Assembly (NCBI RefSeq): GCF_008831285.2
Contig: NC_045139.1
Span: forward strand, 1,554,204 to 1,618,203
Origin: Nymphaea colorata
Lineage: Eukaryota; Streptophyta; Magnoliopsida; Nymphaeales; Nymphaeaceae
Length of the DNA: 64,000 bases
Direction of reading: 5' to 3'
A program made the translations under genes and the position numbers. Each line of letters opens with the position of its first letter. Position 1 is the stretch's first letter. Below are positions 47,009 through 59,090 of the stretch, one piece after another. The notes beneath the pieces were generated by a model. The model searched no databases. It worked only from the letters and a program-made list of their open reading frames with translations, and was not told where the DNA came from.

Positions 47009-50000
47009 AAATAACTAAAAGCCCACTGCTTTCCATGAGTTGTCCCATTCCTACGCTAGCGCTAACTATATGAGATTTTTTTTTCTAGAAGATCCTTCAC
47101 TACTTTTAAAAATTTGGAAAAAAATAGCAATTTGGCGAAAGCAGCAATAAATAAGTAGAGCAATAATGCTTGGTAATAGCAAGGGTAATAATAATCTCAT
47201 TAATAGTAAGAATAAATTGAGTTGCTCTGATTCGGAACAGCTAAGAAAGAGATAGCTCAAATCTAGTAACGAATAAGGGAGTTAAGATTAATCAAGAATT
47301 GAAATCTCATGTGCGCGTTTCTTGCTGCGAAATCAAGATGGTTGCACGCATCAGTAAGAAAAGTGAACATCAAGCATTTACCGAGTAAAGTTATCAAAAG
47401 TTGTTGAGATATGTTCTAAAGCAAACGAAAAAGTTCAGTAACAAAACAATAACAACAACAAAAACAAAAGAAGGAAATCAATATGATTGCCGACTACGGA
47501 CATAATCACTGTGCATAATTAAGATCGTTGTATTCGATTACAGAAAAACCAGTACTGCCAAAGATCGATGTAAATAACTAAAATTCTGCAGAGACTTCGG
47601 TGAAGCAACTAAAATATTGCAAAGTCTAACAGTCCCCACAAGACTTTCACTTGATTATCTTTGAAGCGAAGAAAGGAAAGGGGCCCTGAAGGTTTTCAGG
47701 AGCAGTTCTAAGGTATCGAGGTTGTTCAACAAACAAAAAGACAAGGTTGTCATGAACAATCCCTTGAGCAGGTGAAGTGCAAGTAGTGACAACAAGGACA
47801 GTTGTGTCAGAAGGTAACATTCCTGGGGATCCCACAGTTGATCGAAAGGCATGTGGGAGGGGAAGATAACACTCTGTCAGAAGCATCTAAAAAGGAGGTG
47901 CAGGAAGGAACCAGACTGGCTTTGCATGCTCCCTCCAGCATTTTGGGTCCACCACAAATGCACAATCTTTTCTCAAATCATCCTTCTTCACCGACCAAAG
48001 CATTGCTTGCTTCTTGATACAAAGTTGAGAATTTTGTTCTTGTTTTCTTTTTTCATGAAGCCTCGTCTCTTTCTTTCACGGTCTTTTGGTGTCATGGAGT
48101 GACTCCTCCGCTATACTTCAACTTATATATTAGTGTTTCCTCTCTTCTTTTATGTCAAATGAATAGCAAATTCCAGCCAAATGAAAGGATTTTCTAATCA
48201 AAGAGAAGATTCCATTAGTAACGAGGATTCAGAATATCACACATTGATCAATTAAATAGAGATTCAACAACTAAAAGAAAGATTGATTCTTTGGGATCCT
48301 TCCTCTCTTCAAACCGAACGAAGAGAGATAAAATCAGATCAATTCTCAAAATATCCTTCTGCGACTTTTCACTAAATGTAAAAAGTAGATGAATAATCAT
48401 TTGTTTCTAAAAAAATAGAAGAATTTCTTGGAAATCCTACAAGATCAACTCACCAGCCTCTGCCCCATCCATAGTGCCAATCCCTATATTGGTCATCTTG
48501 TTTTTCTTTTTCATCTTTTAGTCTATCAATTAATTTGCCATAACTCTGTCACCTACCAACAATAAGAAAACTACTTGAAGTTTGAAGCTTTTTTATGTAA
48601 GACACAGACCTATGAAAGACTATAATGAGATTTGAACTGATCACGACCAACCATCTACTGGGTTAAACCCCTGCCCAATTTCCATAACTCTCATCAGAGT
48701 TTAGCAGAAAATAAATTCAGGAGATTGACAAGTTTTGTCCATCCCTGTTTGAGCCTCTTGAAAAACTAATCCAACAAAAAATACAAAATTAAAAATTAAT
48801 CAGGATAGTAATTAAGTTCATCATTGAAAGCAAACTTCTAAACGTCAAGAAATTGTAAACAGTAGCGAGAGAGAGAAAGAGAAAGAGAGAAGATAAAATA
48901 AAAATACATAACAAAATTTGGGAACAAGAGGCAAGAACAAACCACAAAATCAAAAATAAGAGGGAGAGATTATGACAAAACATTTCAAGCATACGGACAT
49001 ACTAAAATATACAAATTGAGAGCTCAAGCTCACCTTCACATGCACTGCCACCATCCCCACATCAGCCCTTTTCTCCTTTTCCTTGTTCTTTTGTGACTTT
49101 TGGTCCCTCCCTCCCCCAAAAGAGCCAAAAATGTATTAAAATTGTCCCGAGGCATTTATTGCACCTGTGGACTTCAACTGCCTCTTATCATATGGCTTTA
49201 AAATATCATTAGGAATTTAACTTGGGTTGCCAGTCGAGCTTAATTGCTAGTGGTTAATCTAATTTGCTTGTCAAAAACTAATGGATCATGAGATAAGAAA
49301 AGATGAAAGAAACCGGGATTTAATTCCATGGTTGTGAGTTAGAAGGTGAATTTTTTTAGTCTCTTGTCATGTATCCAACTTTTGATGGTTCCAGTCTTTG
49401 AGCCTCTGATGCATGGCAGCAGAATATTCTTTTTGCTCATCATGTGACACTGGAGGTTGTGAAATTTTTATGTTTCACAGGTGAATTCGAACTCTTTCGA
49501 AAAGAAATAATTTGTTTGCTTTCTTCAAATACTCCAAGAGAAAAGCCTTTTGTCTGACAATTGTCCGCCTTCCCAGACGATAAAATTCTTGAGGTCGAGA
49601 TGCGCGCTCTAACAAATCTGTCCTGAATAGCTTAAAAACATTTAAAATGTCAGTTTATAGAAAAGTACAATAAAAAAAACGATTTTTTTTTTTATAGAAA
49701 GTTTTAAGAGTAGCTAAGAGTCTAGGTTCGATTCGACACTGATTCATCAGCCAATTCGAATAAAACTGGTCAAACACACAAATGAATCGAGTATAATTTT
49801 TGTTAAGGTTAAGTTCAAGTTCAAGTCTTGTCGAGTTAGAAATTTTTTACCAAAAGAATTGAATTAAAGTTTCTCGATTTTGATTAGGGTTAAAATATTA
49901 TTTTTTAAAATTTTTATATAAAACAAGTAAAATTTTTTATGATGTCTTGCAAAAACTAGATTTACTTGTGAGTTATGAGACTCTTTTATTTTTATTTTAC

Positions 50001-52074
50001 TGTTGCACCAGAGTTCGCATCGAGTTGAATGCGCACCGAACATAGGTCAGGCTTCAACTTGCACTCGAGCCCAGTTAAAATGTTATATTACTAAATTATT
50101 TATATAATATATGTTGTTTTGATATTTTTTTATGCAATACAATTATTAAGTATGTTATATACATTAATAACTAAATTTATTTGTTATATATATAATAAAT
50201 TAAAAATAATAATAATACTAATAAAATACCCTCACCGTATCACCACTCTATATTTTTTTAATATTTTTTTTAAATGTAACGTTCCGAACACCCGCACAGG
50301 CACTCAACTAATGTCACCGAAACCCGGACTATGGTGACACCAAAAGAAAGTTTACAAGTTTTTTTCACTATTTCAAATGGACAGCCCAATAAATAACTAG
50401 ATTTACTTGAGACAGGTAAAGTTTGTCTAAAAAACCGTGCAAAAGGCTTTTCAGCCGTCCGTTTTTGAATGGACGGTGACTTAGAGCCCAAGCTTTTCTC
50501 AATTGTCCGTATCTTCGGCAGGCATACTGCCGGAGGATCCGTCCATTCTTTCTATTTCTACACAGCGGTTGAGCCAGCCGAGAAGGATCTGGCAGTGGCA
50601 GGGCCCATGGGCCCCGCTAACATTTCAAATTTTACAAATTTTAATTTGGCTTTTGTAAAAATTTTGGAAAATGTAGTTGACCCATGTGAAAGAATTTCAT
50701 AGATAATTTTTAGTGGTACCATTCATCACATTCAGGCCCATTAAAAAAAAAACGAACAAAATAAACCAAACTCTACCTTTGTTTTTTATTTATCTCAATA
50801 GTAAAACTTTTTAGAATTTCTTACACAATACAAAGAAGCAATTTTCTAGATCTCCCTATATTTTGTGATTTACATGAATTGAGGCAGCGTACTAGGCATA
50901 TGATATATCCTTCAACTTAATTAAAGCTTATATCATTGTAAACATGACACTCATGTCCACCAGATATGTTGTGCCCCTTATAAAACAAAAATACTGAAAT
51001 AACTGACATCGCATTGAAGTTTGGACCTCTTTGCTATCCTTCAGTGAACTTCCACTGTTTGCATGCTGGTGCGGATGCATGTTGTAATCGAATGATAGAA
51101 AATCTGCATAAGGAAGATTCTCACAAGGGTGACGTTGCTGCCTTCAAAATAGTTAAATACTTCACGTAGTAAAAAAAAAGTTTTGAAAAAAAAATTGTAA
51201 AATAATAAAAAAACTAAAAAATATATTTTATTATAAAAATTTATAAAATACCCCAACCTTCTCTTTTTTCAAAGGTTGTATATTTATTATATGCACAAGA
51301 TTGTGCATGAGACTCTATCTACGTTGCCTTTCTTTCTTGCTACCGAGTGGTCGACTTCGAAGCCGAAAAAATTTACAACTCGAATCAAATTGGTGAGGCT
51401 AACGTTGGTTGAGTGAGTTGGCAGCTCATTAAATTCCGTCGAAGCAATCATGAACTGGAAATTAGAGACATTATTGCATTCATTGTATACAAGAATTAAC
51501 AAAAATAATGTAAAGATTAATTACAAACAAAGAAAAGCTTTAAGCTTTCTTAATGAATAATAAATGGCACATTTTCAACATAACTGAATGAAACCAATTT
51601 GGCATTGATTCAATTCAAATAAGTCATTTCAGCACCGTTATTATCACATTAATGAATTGTTTGGCAACATTAATACATTGTTACTGTTCTATGAATCTAC
51701 AACGACAATATCTCTCAAACAATTCAAAATGGCCTGTCTAAAACACAGTCTATTCACACAACCAACTTTTCCATAGTGGGGATCCACATTTGCTTTTATG
51801 TCGTTTTCAATTTCTAGTCATGTCTTGGAAGAATTGGCTTGGAAAGAAAAAATACCATGTGAGCCAGATAGGTTGAGACAAGGACTTGATTATGATGGGA
51901 GTTAGTTGTGATGATAATGTAAAACATGAAGATTAGGTAACACATAATGCTAGGCCATCTCAACCCTAAGTTTAAAAAAAAATTGAAATGAACCAATATG
52001 CCGCGTGTCCGCCATGTCAAGGTCTGGCAAAGCGACGTTTGGTACGGTGTGATCTCTTGCATGCCTTTCCTAAC

Positions 52075-52522
52075 TAGGGATGTCAATATATCCTATTTGA
52101 ATCGGATATCCAACCAATCTGATCCGAAAAAATCGGATACGGAAAAGAAATTAATATTCAATTAAAAAATCAGATCGGATTCAAATTTAATAAATGGCAT
52201 CTGATTGGATTCAGACATACGTAAATATCCGATCGAGTTCAGATACAGATTCAGATTGAATTCATTTTTGGACAAATATCTTGTATCTAATGCTATTAAA
52301 TTTTGAAAATTGGCAAAATCCTATTCAAAATTTAGATTCCGATTTGGATATACATATAAAAATCAGATTTGGATCAGATTCAGATTGTAAAACTAGATTT
52401 CGGATTCGGATTTGGACATGACTTTTATTTTATTCAAATTCGAAGCCAAATAAGTGAATATCCGAAAAAGTGGATATGATTAAGGATATATTTGATCTGA
52501 ATCTGATCCATTGACATTCCTA
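52075..52522 (+). repeat. hAT-like MITE, copy 2 (complete)
   Basis: A 448-bp element with 13-bp inverted ends TAGGGATGTCAAT and ATTGACATTCCTA (one mismatch). It is flanked by an 8-bp target duplication, TTCCTAAC (52067-52074) and ATCCTAAC (52523-52530), with one mismatch. Eight-base duplications and TA-G ends point to the hAT superfamily. The interior is a degenerate series of GGATTCAGAT and ATCCGAT words with no open frame. Confidence 0.88.
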
Positions 52523-52586
52523 ATCCTAACCCAAATCTTCAACAAAGAATTGGTTTCTAAGTTGGTTGAGACTACTCTCAACTAAT

Positions 52587-52780
52587 TAAGGATGCCAACG
52601 CTGTGATTTGGATCAGATATCCGACCAAACTATTCTAGATTACTTTAAAGAAGTTGGATATGAAATAAAAAAAAATTAACATTCAATCAAGAAAATAGGT
52701 TGGATTTGAAATTAGGAAACGACATCGGATCTAATCCGGATTCAAATGTAGTTTGAAATAAATATCCCATCAAATTGAAA
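52587..52780 (+). repeat. hAT-like MITE, copy 3 (truncated)
   Basis: Starts TAAGGATGCCAAC, followed by GATTTGGATCAGATATCCGA, like the left half of copy 2. It fades out after CATCAAATTGAA. It lies only 64 bp past copy 2 and in the same orientation. Confidence 0.7.
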
Positions 52781-53063
52781 CCAGTGACGTGCCTATTACT
52801 CAAGTGGACAGAGGAAAATTTGTATTTAGACTCTTTTGATGGTTGATGGTGCCACTGGCTCCGGCAAATTCTCAAAGTGTAGGGCTTTGCTCATGACTTT
52901 GTTCGCTTTGCGAGTGCTTTCTTAAGGAAACTCATCAAGCGAAGTTTTCACCAAATGGTGAAGCGTGCATCTAGGGTTTGCCTTTTATAGCTTGTCCATT
53001 AAGTGCTCATTCTGACCCACAAGGAAGAACAATACTGTTGATTCCTTAGAGTGCATTTCTTGT

Positions 53064-53066
<3 letters not shown>

Positions 53067-53096
<30 letters not shown>
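53067..53096. repeat. (TA)n microsatellite
   Basis: Thirty bases of TA repeats. Confidence 0.95.
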
Positions 53097-53099
<3 letters not shown>

Positions 53100-53831
53100 G
53101 TTAAATTGAAAAGACACTTAATCCCACCATTTGATCCAAATCCTGTTTTTAAACCTGCAAAAAACTGTCCAGAAGTGGATTTTATAGGATATACAAAAGA
53201 AAATCATCAACATATTCCTACTGTCTATACATTCTCTAAAGTGTTTCACATATTATTCAAAATTGCCAACGCTGGTCTGACTTTGAATCAAGATCCGAAT
53301 TAGACTCAGCTTTGCAGGCTTGGCTCCAGATGCAAAGTACCTGCATGAATTATGGGTTCATGAAATCCATTAAGCATAGAGTCCGATGCAAGAAAACTAG
53401 GTCCTGATGTGATGTCCATGTTGGTTGCCCGACCCGGTCCGGTTGAGTTTGAACTCAGATAGCAAACTTGGTCCTCTTAACTTTGGACTTTGCTATCTCT
53501 CTTATACTTTCTTCTAAATCCAATTCTACCGCTTATCTGGATCTGACCCATTAGTTGGGATTGAGTCGTGGATATTTGACTGGATTTGGTTCCTAAGTTG
53601 TATATATGAACCTCAGATTTGAATTAGATATTTGATGAGACGCATCCAGAGAAGCCACCACCGGGTCTGGATCCACATGAGATTAGATCCAGATCCAACA
53701 CCTGAGTCATACGCGTAGCGTAGCAGGAAGCATCAAATACACTTTCCTGGATGATTTGAATATTCAACTGAAACAGAATAAAGTCAATGATGAGTGTTAA
53801 AGAGAAATTCCTCCGACCACTGGTAGATTGC

Positions 53832-53837
53832 CACGTG
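53832..53837 (+). promoter_or_regulatory. G-box in the arabinogalactan peptide promoter
   Basis: CACGTG within GCCACGTGTC, about 195 bp upstream of the TATA box. G-boxes bind bZIP and bHLH factors in plants; use here is inferred from position. Confidence 0.45.
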
Positions 53838-54029
53838 TCTCCTGCAACGGCTAATTCCGGCGCCGGACCCGGCACGCTTCGTCTCCAAGCATCCGAATTC
53901 GACCGTTTCCACACGCGGAGTTTGGCCGACCGGAAAAGCCATTTTCGGCGACCTGTGCCAACGGCCTCATTTTCTCTCTCTACTGGTCCACCCTTTCTGA
54001 TACTTCTCTCTTACGCCCTCTCAGGCTCC

Positions 54030-54038
54030 TATAAAAAG
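54030..54038 (+). promoter_or_regulatory. TATA box of the arabinogalactan peptide gene
   Basis: TATAAAAAG, about 150 bp upstream of the ATG. Transcription would start near 54062, giving a 5' UTR of about 115 nt that is rich in CT. Confidence 0.8.
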
Positions 54039-54178
54039 CCCCTGAGTGCCTCACCCTCCTCATCCACCCACAAGCTCTCGTCCTCCTCTACTCTCTCTCT
54101 ATCTCTCTAGAATCCGATTGCTTAGCAGTTAGCACCCACCATCTCCTTTTTCCTCTTCCTTTCTCTACAAGCTTGATC

Positions 54179-54373
54179 ATGGAGGCACCAAGGCTCGCAT
54201 CTCTCTTTTCCCTTGTCCTTGTCCTCCTTGTTGCCACATTGAGCACCGTCTCCGCGCAGAACATAGCATCCGCTCCCTCTCCGATGGAGAGTGCTTCCTC
54301 AGTCGCTTTGCCGGCTTTCGGCGTCCTTGCACTGGCAACCCTCATGTCAATGATGGCTTTGTTCACACACTGA
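54179..54373 (+). CDS. Arabinogalactan peptide (GPI-anchored AG-peptide)
   Basis: A 64-aa, single-exon precursor of a short cell-surface proteoglycan. It has three parts: a signal peptide (MEAPRLASLFSLVLVLLVAT, cleavage probably after VSA, residue 26), a short mature peptide QNIASAPSPMESA, and a hydrophobic GPI-anchor signal (LPAFGVLALATLMSMMALFTH at the end). The SAPSP stretch gives two proline sites for hydroxylation and arabinogalactan addition. Length and layout match plant AG-peptides such as Arabidopsis AGP12-AGP15. The mature part has fewer Ala-Pro and Ser-Pro pairs than typical members (APAPSP). TATA box, start context (ATCATGGAG) and AATAAA signal agree with an expressed gene. Confidence 0.9.
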   Translation: MEAPRLASLFSLVLVLLVATLSTVSAQNIASAPSPMESASSVALPAFGVLALATLMSMMALFTH

Positions 54374-54605
54374 TTATGATGATGCTGGTGTTATGCGTTC
54401 GCGGTTGAGCTGGCCGGAATTCTGGTTTTCCGGCGAGGTTTGTCTTAGGGGGTCTATTCTTTTGGACAGCTTATATTACGCAGTCATGTTCATTATTTTG
54501 TCGTGTCTTTGTTCCTTCTGTCGTTATTCTTTCTCCTTCCCATGTTACTTGTAAAGGGGGAGTGTGGATTTTGGGCAGCGTTATTGATTTTGTATACTGG
54601 AATTG

Positions 54606-54611
54606 AATAAA
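54606..54611 (+). terminator. Poly(A) signal of the arabinogalactan peptide gene
   Basis: AATAAA within TTGAATAAATG, 233 bp past the stop codon. Confidence 0.65.
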
Positions 54612-55267
54612 TGAAGGTGTTGGTTACATAATTCTTATGTCCCCATCTTGAATACTGAAAGTATTTGTGCCATAAACACTCTTGGGATGAGAGATTTAAT
54701 CGCTTTGATAAGGAAGAAAATACTTCCTGCACTTTTTCTACATAAAATGCAGCAAAAGGTCGAAAAGTTATCAGAGATTGAGAATGAATGATGCTTGAAG
54801 GAAAAGATGTTTTCAAACTAAGCCTTTGAGCACAAGGGCAGCAAATCAAAAGGCATCATGGACACTTTAATTCTGCGTCCTTCCTGGATTTTATCATAAA
54901 ATTCTTGCGAGGGACATAAAAATAATTGTTTGTGGGTAATCAAACACATGGTTTGAAGGTCATCAAGCATTACATTAGACAGCCGAGATTGCTTCAAACT
55001 GGCTGCCCTTTTGAGCTGGCAAGAAAAGTATTCAAAGTTTCTTTATAAATCAAAACACCTTTAATGAGTACAAGAGGGAACTTTACGAAGGGGAAGCAGT
55101 GCGATGTATGACTGTTCTCACCTCTTAGCATCACAAATACACAAAGTAGTTGTTGGAATATTCTGCCATTAATCAACAAACCCTTGGTAGTAAGTGGGTC
55201 TACTTCTTGGAATATTCAATCTCAACTTATAGGTTTTTCAGCTTGTATTATATCTCTCATAACAAGT

Positions 55268-55359
55268 TTGAAAATTTCCTTTACATTAGATCCCCACGAC
55301 AGGAAATGCCTACATCAAGATCATAACCCCATTGAAAATTTCCTTTACATTAGATCCCC
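55268..55359. repeat. Short direct repeat, 28 bp, 64-bp period
   Basis: Identical copies beginning TTGAAAATTTCCTTTACATT at 55268 and 55332, each followed further on by CCTACATCAAGATC. A local duplication. Confidence 0.9.
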
Positions 55360-55493
55360 TACCTACATCAAGATCCATGACATCTCTCTCTCTCTCTCTC
55401 TCTCCCAAATTAGTGTGTGGTGTAGCTGGTTGGAGACCTTGAGAGTGTAAGGGCTGAGGGCCATGTGCTGCAGGCTTTCAGGACAACTGGAGT

Positions 55494-55613
55494 TAGGGCT
55501 GGGCATCGGTACCCAGCCCATTACTCGGGCCCAAGTCTGGGTCAGGTTTAAGGGTATTGGGCTTGGCCCAAGTTCGAGTTTCGGGTGTCGGACTGGCCCG
55601 ATGCCCATGCCTA
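55494..55613 (+). repeat. Short hAT-like MITE, 120 bp
   Basis: Inverted ends TAGGGCTGGGCATCGG and CCCGATGCCCATGCCTA. The flanks ACTGGAGT and GTTGGAGT share six of eight bases, as expected for an old 8-bp target duplication. The GC-rich interior has GGCCC and GGGCC words. Confidence 0.8.
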
Positions 55614-55686
55614 GTTGGAGTAACAGTTGCACCTAGTAGCGGAATTACCTATGAGTTGGTGTGCGCCACAGGTCCTTGAAAAAGTT

Positions 55687-55728
55687 CATTATGAGGAAGC
55701 TGGACAGTTTATTATGAGGAAGCTGGAC
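55687..55728. repeat. 22-bp tandem duplication
   Basis: TTATGAGGAAGCTGGAC appears twice in a row with a 22-bp period. Confidence 0.85.
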
Positions 55729-57955
55729 CCAATTCCTAGTACCCACACCAGACTCACGTCAATGCCCTTAATAAGGCCCTAGCATACTAAGGTTACTACT
55801 ATCAAAATTTCTGACTCAACCACTGGTTGCACCTCCCCTTTTCTCTCTCTCTCTCTCACCAGTGGCAGTAGAGATATGAAAACTAGTACAAGATTAGATG
55901 GAAAGACATTAACTTGCAAGACAACATATGTTTGACGGAATTAGTTCGAAAGAGAATCAGAATCAACTTGGAAAACTCTGCTATACGAAATGCAAGAAAA
56001 GAATTAGTTGGAAAAGAATAGGAAATGAATTTAGAAGCAAGTTTTCTGCTTGAATCAGACACAAAGGTTTGATTCTCATGGGCATCTCTCTCCTTGTACA
56101 AGCTAAAGCCCTGTGCACCTGTTAGGATCACAGTGGACTAACAGGATCACAGTGGACATCTTTCAATCATTTACAATGGGATCTCCCTGCTGCTCCGATG
56201 AGGGTTCAGGATCGGATCATCCTTTTCATCGACCGGGAATTTCAGAAAAAATTCCTATCAACATCTTTTCCTTTACTTAGAGGTGAGGGATTTCCAGATC
56301 TGAAAAAATTTGTCAACTGCTTTGACGAGCAGGGCTCCAACTAAGAACACTGCCGATTCTGATAAAGTTGAATTTTTATGTAGCTCAATCAATTTTATCC
56401 AATATCATCTACAGTATCCAAATAAGAAACGAACAGGTAAAGAAAATCCAGAGAGATCCTTTGAAGATCTTTGAATGTAGATCTTTGAATCTGGACCTAA
56501 ACTTGAATCCTACTTTTCTCTTTTGTTACAGATAGGATGCTTATGGATCTAAATGTCTTAATTGGGTCAAGGAAGAAATATCCGACTCGTGTTGGATACG
56601 GTTGAGCTTGACTAGATTAAGGTGAACTTTTAATTATTCATGGAAACTGGAGCTCTAGTTGTGCAAACTCGGGTCCAGAAAGTGCAGCCAGACGTTCAAT
56701 TTCCTGTAGCCCTTAAGAGGGTTCAGATCTGCGCACTTCTTTCGAAGTCCATTAGAAAATACAGTAACTCGTTTGATCTATTCATTCATATCTTTTCCAA
56801 AATGGCAGATGCCACATATCTTTCATCCACTTTATTAGTATATTTTCGATCTAAGTAAGGGAACCCAGAAATAATCTAGGCTGAATGTGATGCCTCCTGC
56901 AGGAAAATCAACTGTCAAACTAAGCCTTTGCATTATCGCTTCTCTGAATCCATGTCAAAGATGCTTCAACCTGCGCCTGAGCCGCATCCTTTTTGCTGTT
57001 TGATGCATTAACTGTAGGTTTATGCAAGTTCTTCTGGTGAAGTTGTCTTGAGAATTATGGAAGAACATAGAAAAGGCATGCACAATTTTGTTTGGTGTTG
57101 TTATACCATTGCTACCCAAATTCATCATCATCAATGTGACATAACTACTACCATCAATTGAACTCTGCTATATATAATGTGTTTATAAATCAAGCGAAAA
57201 CTGCATAACAGATGACTCCATATAAGTTACAATATCATGGGCATGATTGACCTGGCTTGCTCATCATTTCTAACTCTCTTTTCATATATAAGATTATAGA
57301 TGAATCTTATGGGCCTGTAGGTATATAAAAGCTAGGTGGTTGTAACAAATATTGTGGACCATAAGAATTCCAAACACCTAGCTTTTAGAGCCTCCAAACT
57401 TGAAGAAGATCTAGAGTTCAATACTCATGCATTACAGGAAAATATTGCAGAAGCCAGCTCTGATGATGCATACGAACCCACCATAAGTGATCTTGTTAAC
57501 CCATGAAGTCAAAATAATGGCGGCCTTTCGGCGGACAAGGATAATGTAGATAAAGTTTTACATTGAAGGACAACCAGAATAAGGATGGTAAAGATACAAC
57601 TAAATCAAAATTCAAGAAGGTTTGAGAAACTTGCTGCATTTCCTTTGAAAAAAGAACTTGGGGTGTTCGTGAACAACAGACCTGTTCAGGGGCTTTTAAC
57701 ATGTAGTTGGATCTGAGATCCACACTGCTCCGCTAGTTGTTTAAACAGTGGGTCCTATGCAGTGTGGATTTCAGATCAGCTTTGGATATGAGGCCCTGAC
57801 TTACACCTATGGTAGGTCAGGTTCCTTATGCTTGGGAATGGTGTATGAATGGTATATGATCTTTTCTTTGGGGGTGTTTGATGAATTGATCTCGAGATTT
57901 TCCCGTCTTTCTCTGTTTTTTAGACATTGTGTAACAGGACAGTGTGGATCTTAAT

Positions 57956-58170
57956 GACGAGGTCCTTAGTTTGGTGAACTCTATAGATTCTAGTGTGGAT
58001 ATATATGATCAAGGGCAGATTCTCTGTCTAAATTGAGGTCCCTTGTTTGATGAACTACAGATTCTGCTATGGAGCTTGAAGGATTCTTAGTTTCATGAAC
58101 TATAGATTTTGGAGTGGATCTCAAGGGTGGATCTTATGTCTGATCACTTGAGCTCCTTAGTTTGATGACT
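57956..58170. repeat. Diverged tandem repeat around CTTAGTTTGATGAACT
   Basis: Four units begin near 57956, 58035, 58081 and 58149. Each has TTAGTTT(G/C)(A/G)TGAACT or a close form, and most are followed by ATAGATT and GTGGAT words. Unit lengths vary from about 45 to 80 bp. Confidence 0.65.
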
Positions 58171-58670
58171 TTGATCCACTAAGGATCATGGTACCATTTC
58201 ACGGTAAACACATGGATTTAGTTATTCTTGGTTCTCAAACACAGCTATGAAAACTTGGGAATCCATCTGCTTCGGCCCTGACTAAGTTGGAAAAAAATTT
58301 CTCTTTCTCATCGTAGCTGAAGCAAAACCATATTCAGGGATGAAAAAGAGGCAATCTAGTATCAGCTTATTAGTAGTGAAATCCCAATTTCCACGGAAAA
58401 CGTCGAGAAACAGATCGATTCCACCAAAAGGAATTAAAGCAAATTCTTTGTGAAGGCCTCTGTCAGCAGGAAAAGCTTTCCCATGGGCCTCCATCTAACA
58501 AACAAACACCGGGGATTGATTGATTAATTGGAAGCAAAAGAAGCTTACCATTGAAGTTTTTTTTACGCAAATCCGTTAATATAAACAAGCTCATTTGTGG
58601 ATTTTAGAATGATATATAAATTTTCTATTGGCTCTGCCTTGCTTAAGCCCAGTAACATGAAGGATCAATG

Positions 58671-59090
58671 TTAGCCTGATGTTGCACTTATGCACCAACA
58701 CACACACACATTGTCTGCATGTGCGATGCTTGGTGTATTTAACTTTTGCCTGATGTTACATATGCGCCACCACACGCGCACACATTGTTTGCATGTGTTT
58801 GGTGTGTGTGTGTGTGTGTTATGTGTGCATGTGTATATATGTTGTGTATGTAAGCGCACTATGAAAACCTGTTTTAACCTGAAGTTACACAATGCGCCAC
58901 CACATGCACACCCATGGCTTGTGTGTGTTCGTGTGTGTGTGTGTGTGTGTGTGTGTGGTTGACATTGAGAAACCTATATTAGCCTGATGTTACGCATATG
59001 CGCAACCATACACACACGCACTGCGTGCATGTGCTTGCATGTGTGTGTTTTGTGTGTGCATGTGTGATGTATGCATGCATTGTGTTTGTA
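58671..59090. repeat. Minisatellite of AC-rich/TG-rich units, about four copies
   Basis: Units begin near 58671, 58740, 58872 and 58976, each with CCTGATGTTAC or a close form, then ATGCGCCACCACAC, a CA-rich part, and a TG-rich part. Pure TG runs of 20-30 bp have grown inside units at about 58801 and 58929. The CA half and TG half of each unit could pair as hairpins. Confidence 0.75.

Larger units (their letters stand above)
46918..53829. other. Intergenic between the DUF616 and arabinogalactan peptide genes
   Basis: No supported gene. The first part is the DUF616 promoter side, with an (AG)n array at 46975-47006. Open frames at 47.6-48.1 kb match no family I know. A full hAT-like MITE (52075-52522), a truncated relative (52587-52780) and a (TA)n array (53067-53096) are present. 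Confidence 0.6.

Noticed and set aside
46527-47048. 173-residue minus-strand frame over the DUF616 first exon and intron
   Set aside because: It is a different frame from the one carrying the conserved SYGEHKYAIPT motif, and it reads through the first intron.
47647-48102. Open frames on both strands near 47.6-48.1 kb
   Set aside because: Somewhat longer than the surroundings, but no family, splice model or start context supports a gene.
49715-49740. Box B-like GGTTCGATTCG
   Set aside because: No box A at the right distance and no tRNA fold around it.
53787-54110. 107-residue plus-strand open frame just before the arabinogalactan peptide
   Set aside because: It overlaps the promoter, TATA box and 5' UTR of that gene and has no domain. 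The GC-rich promoter simply lacks stops in this frame.
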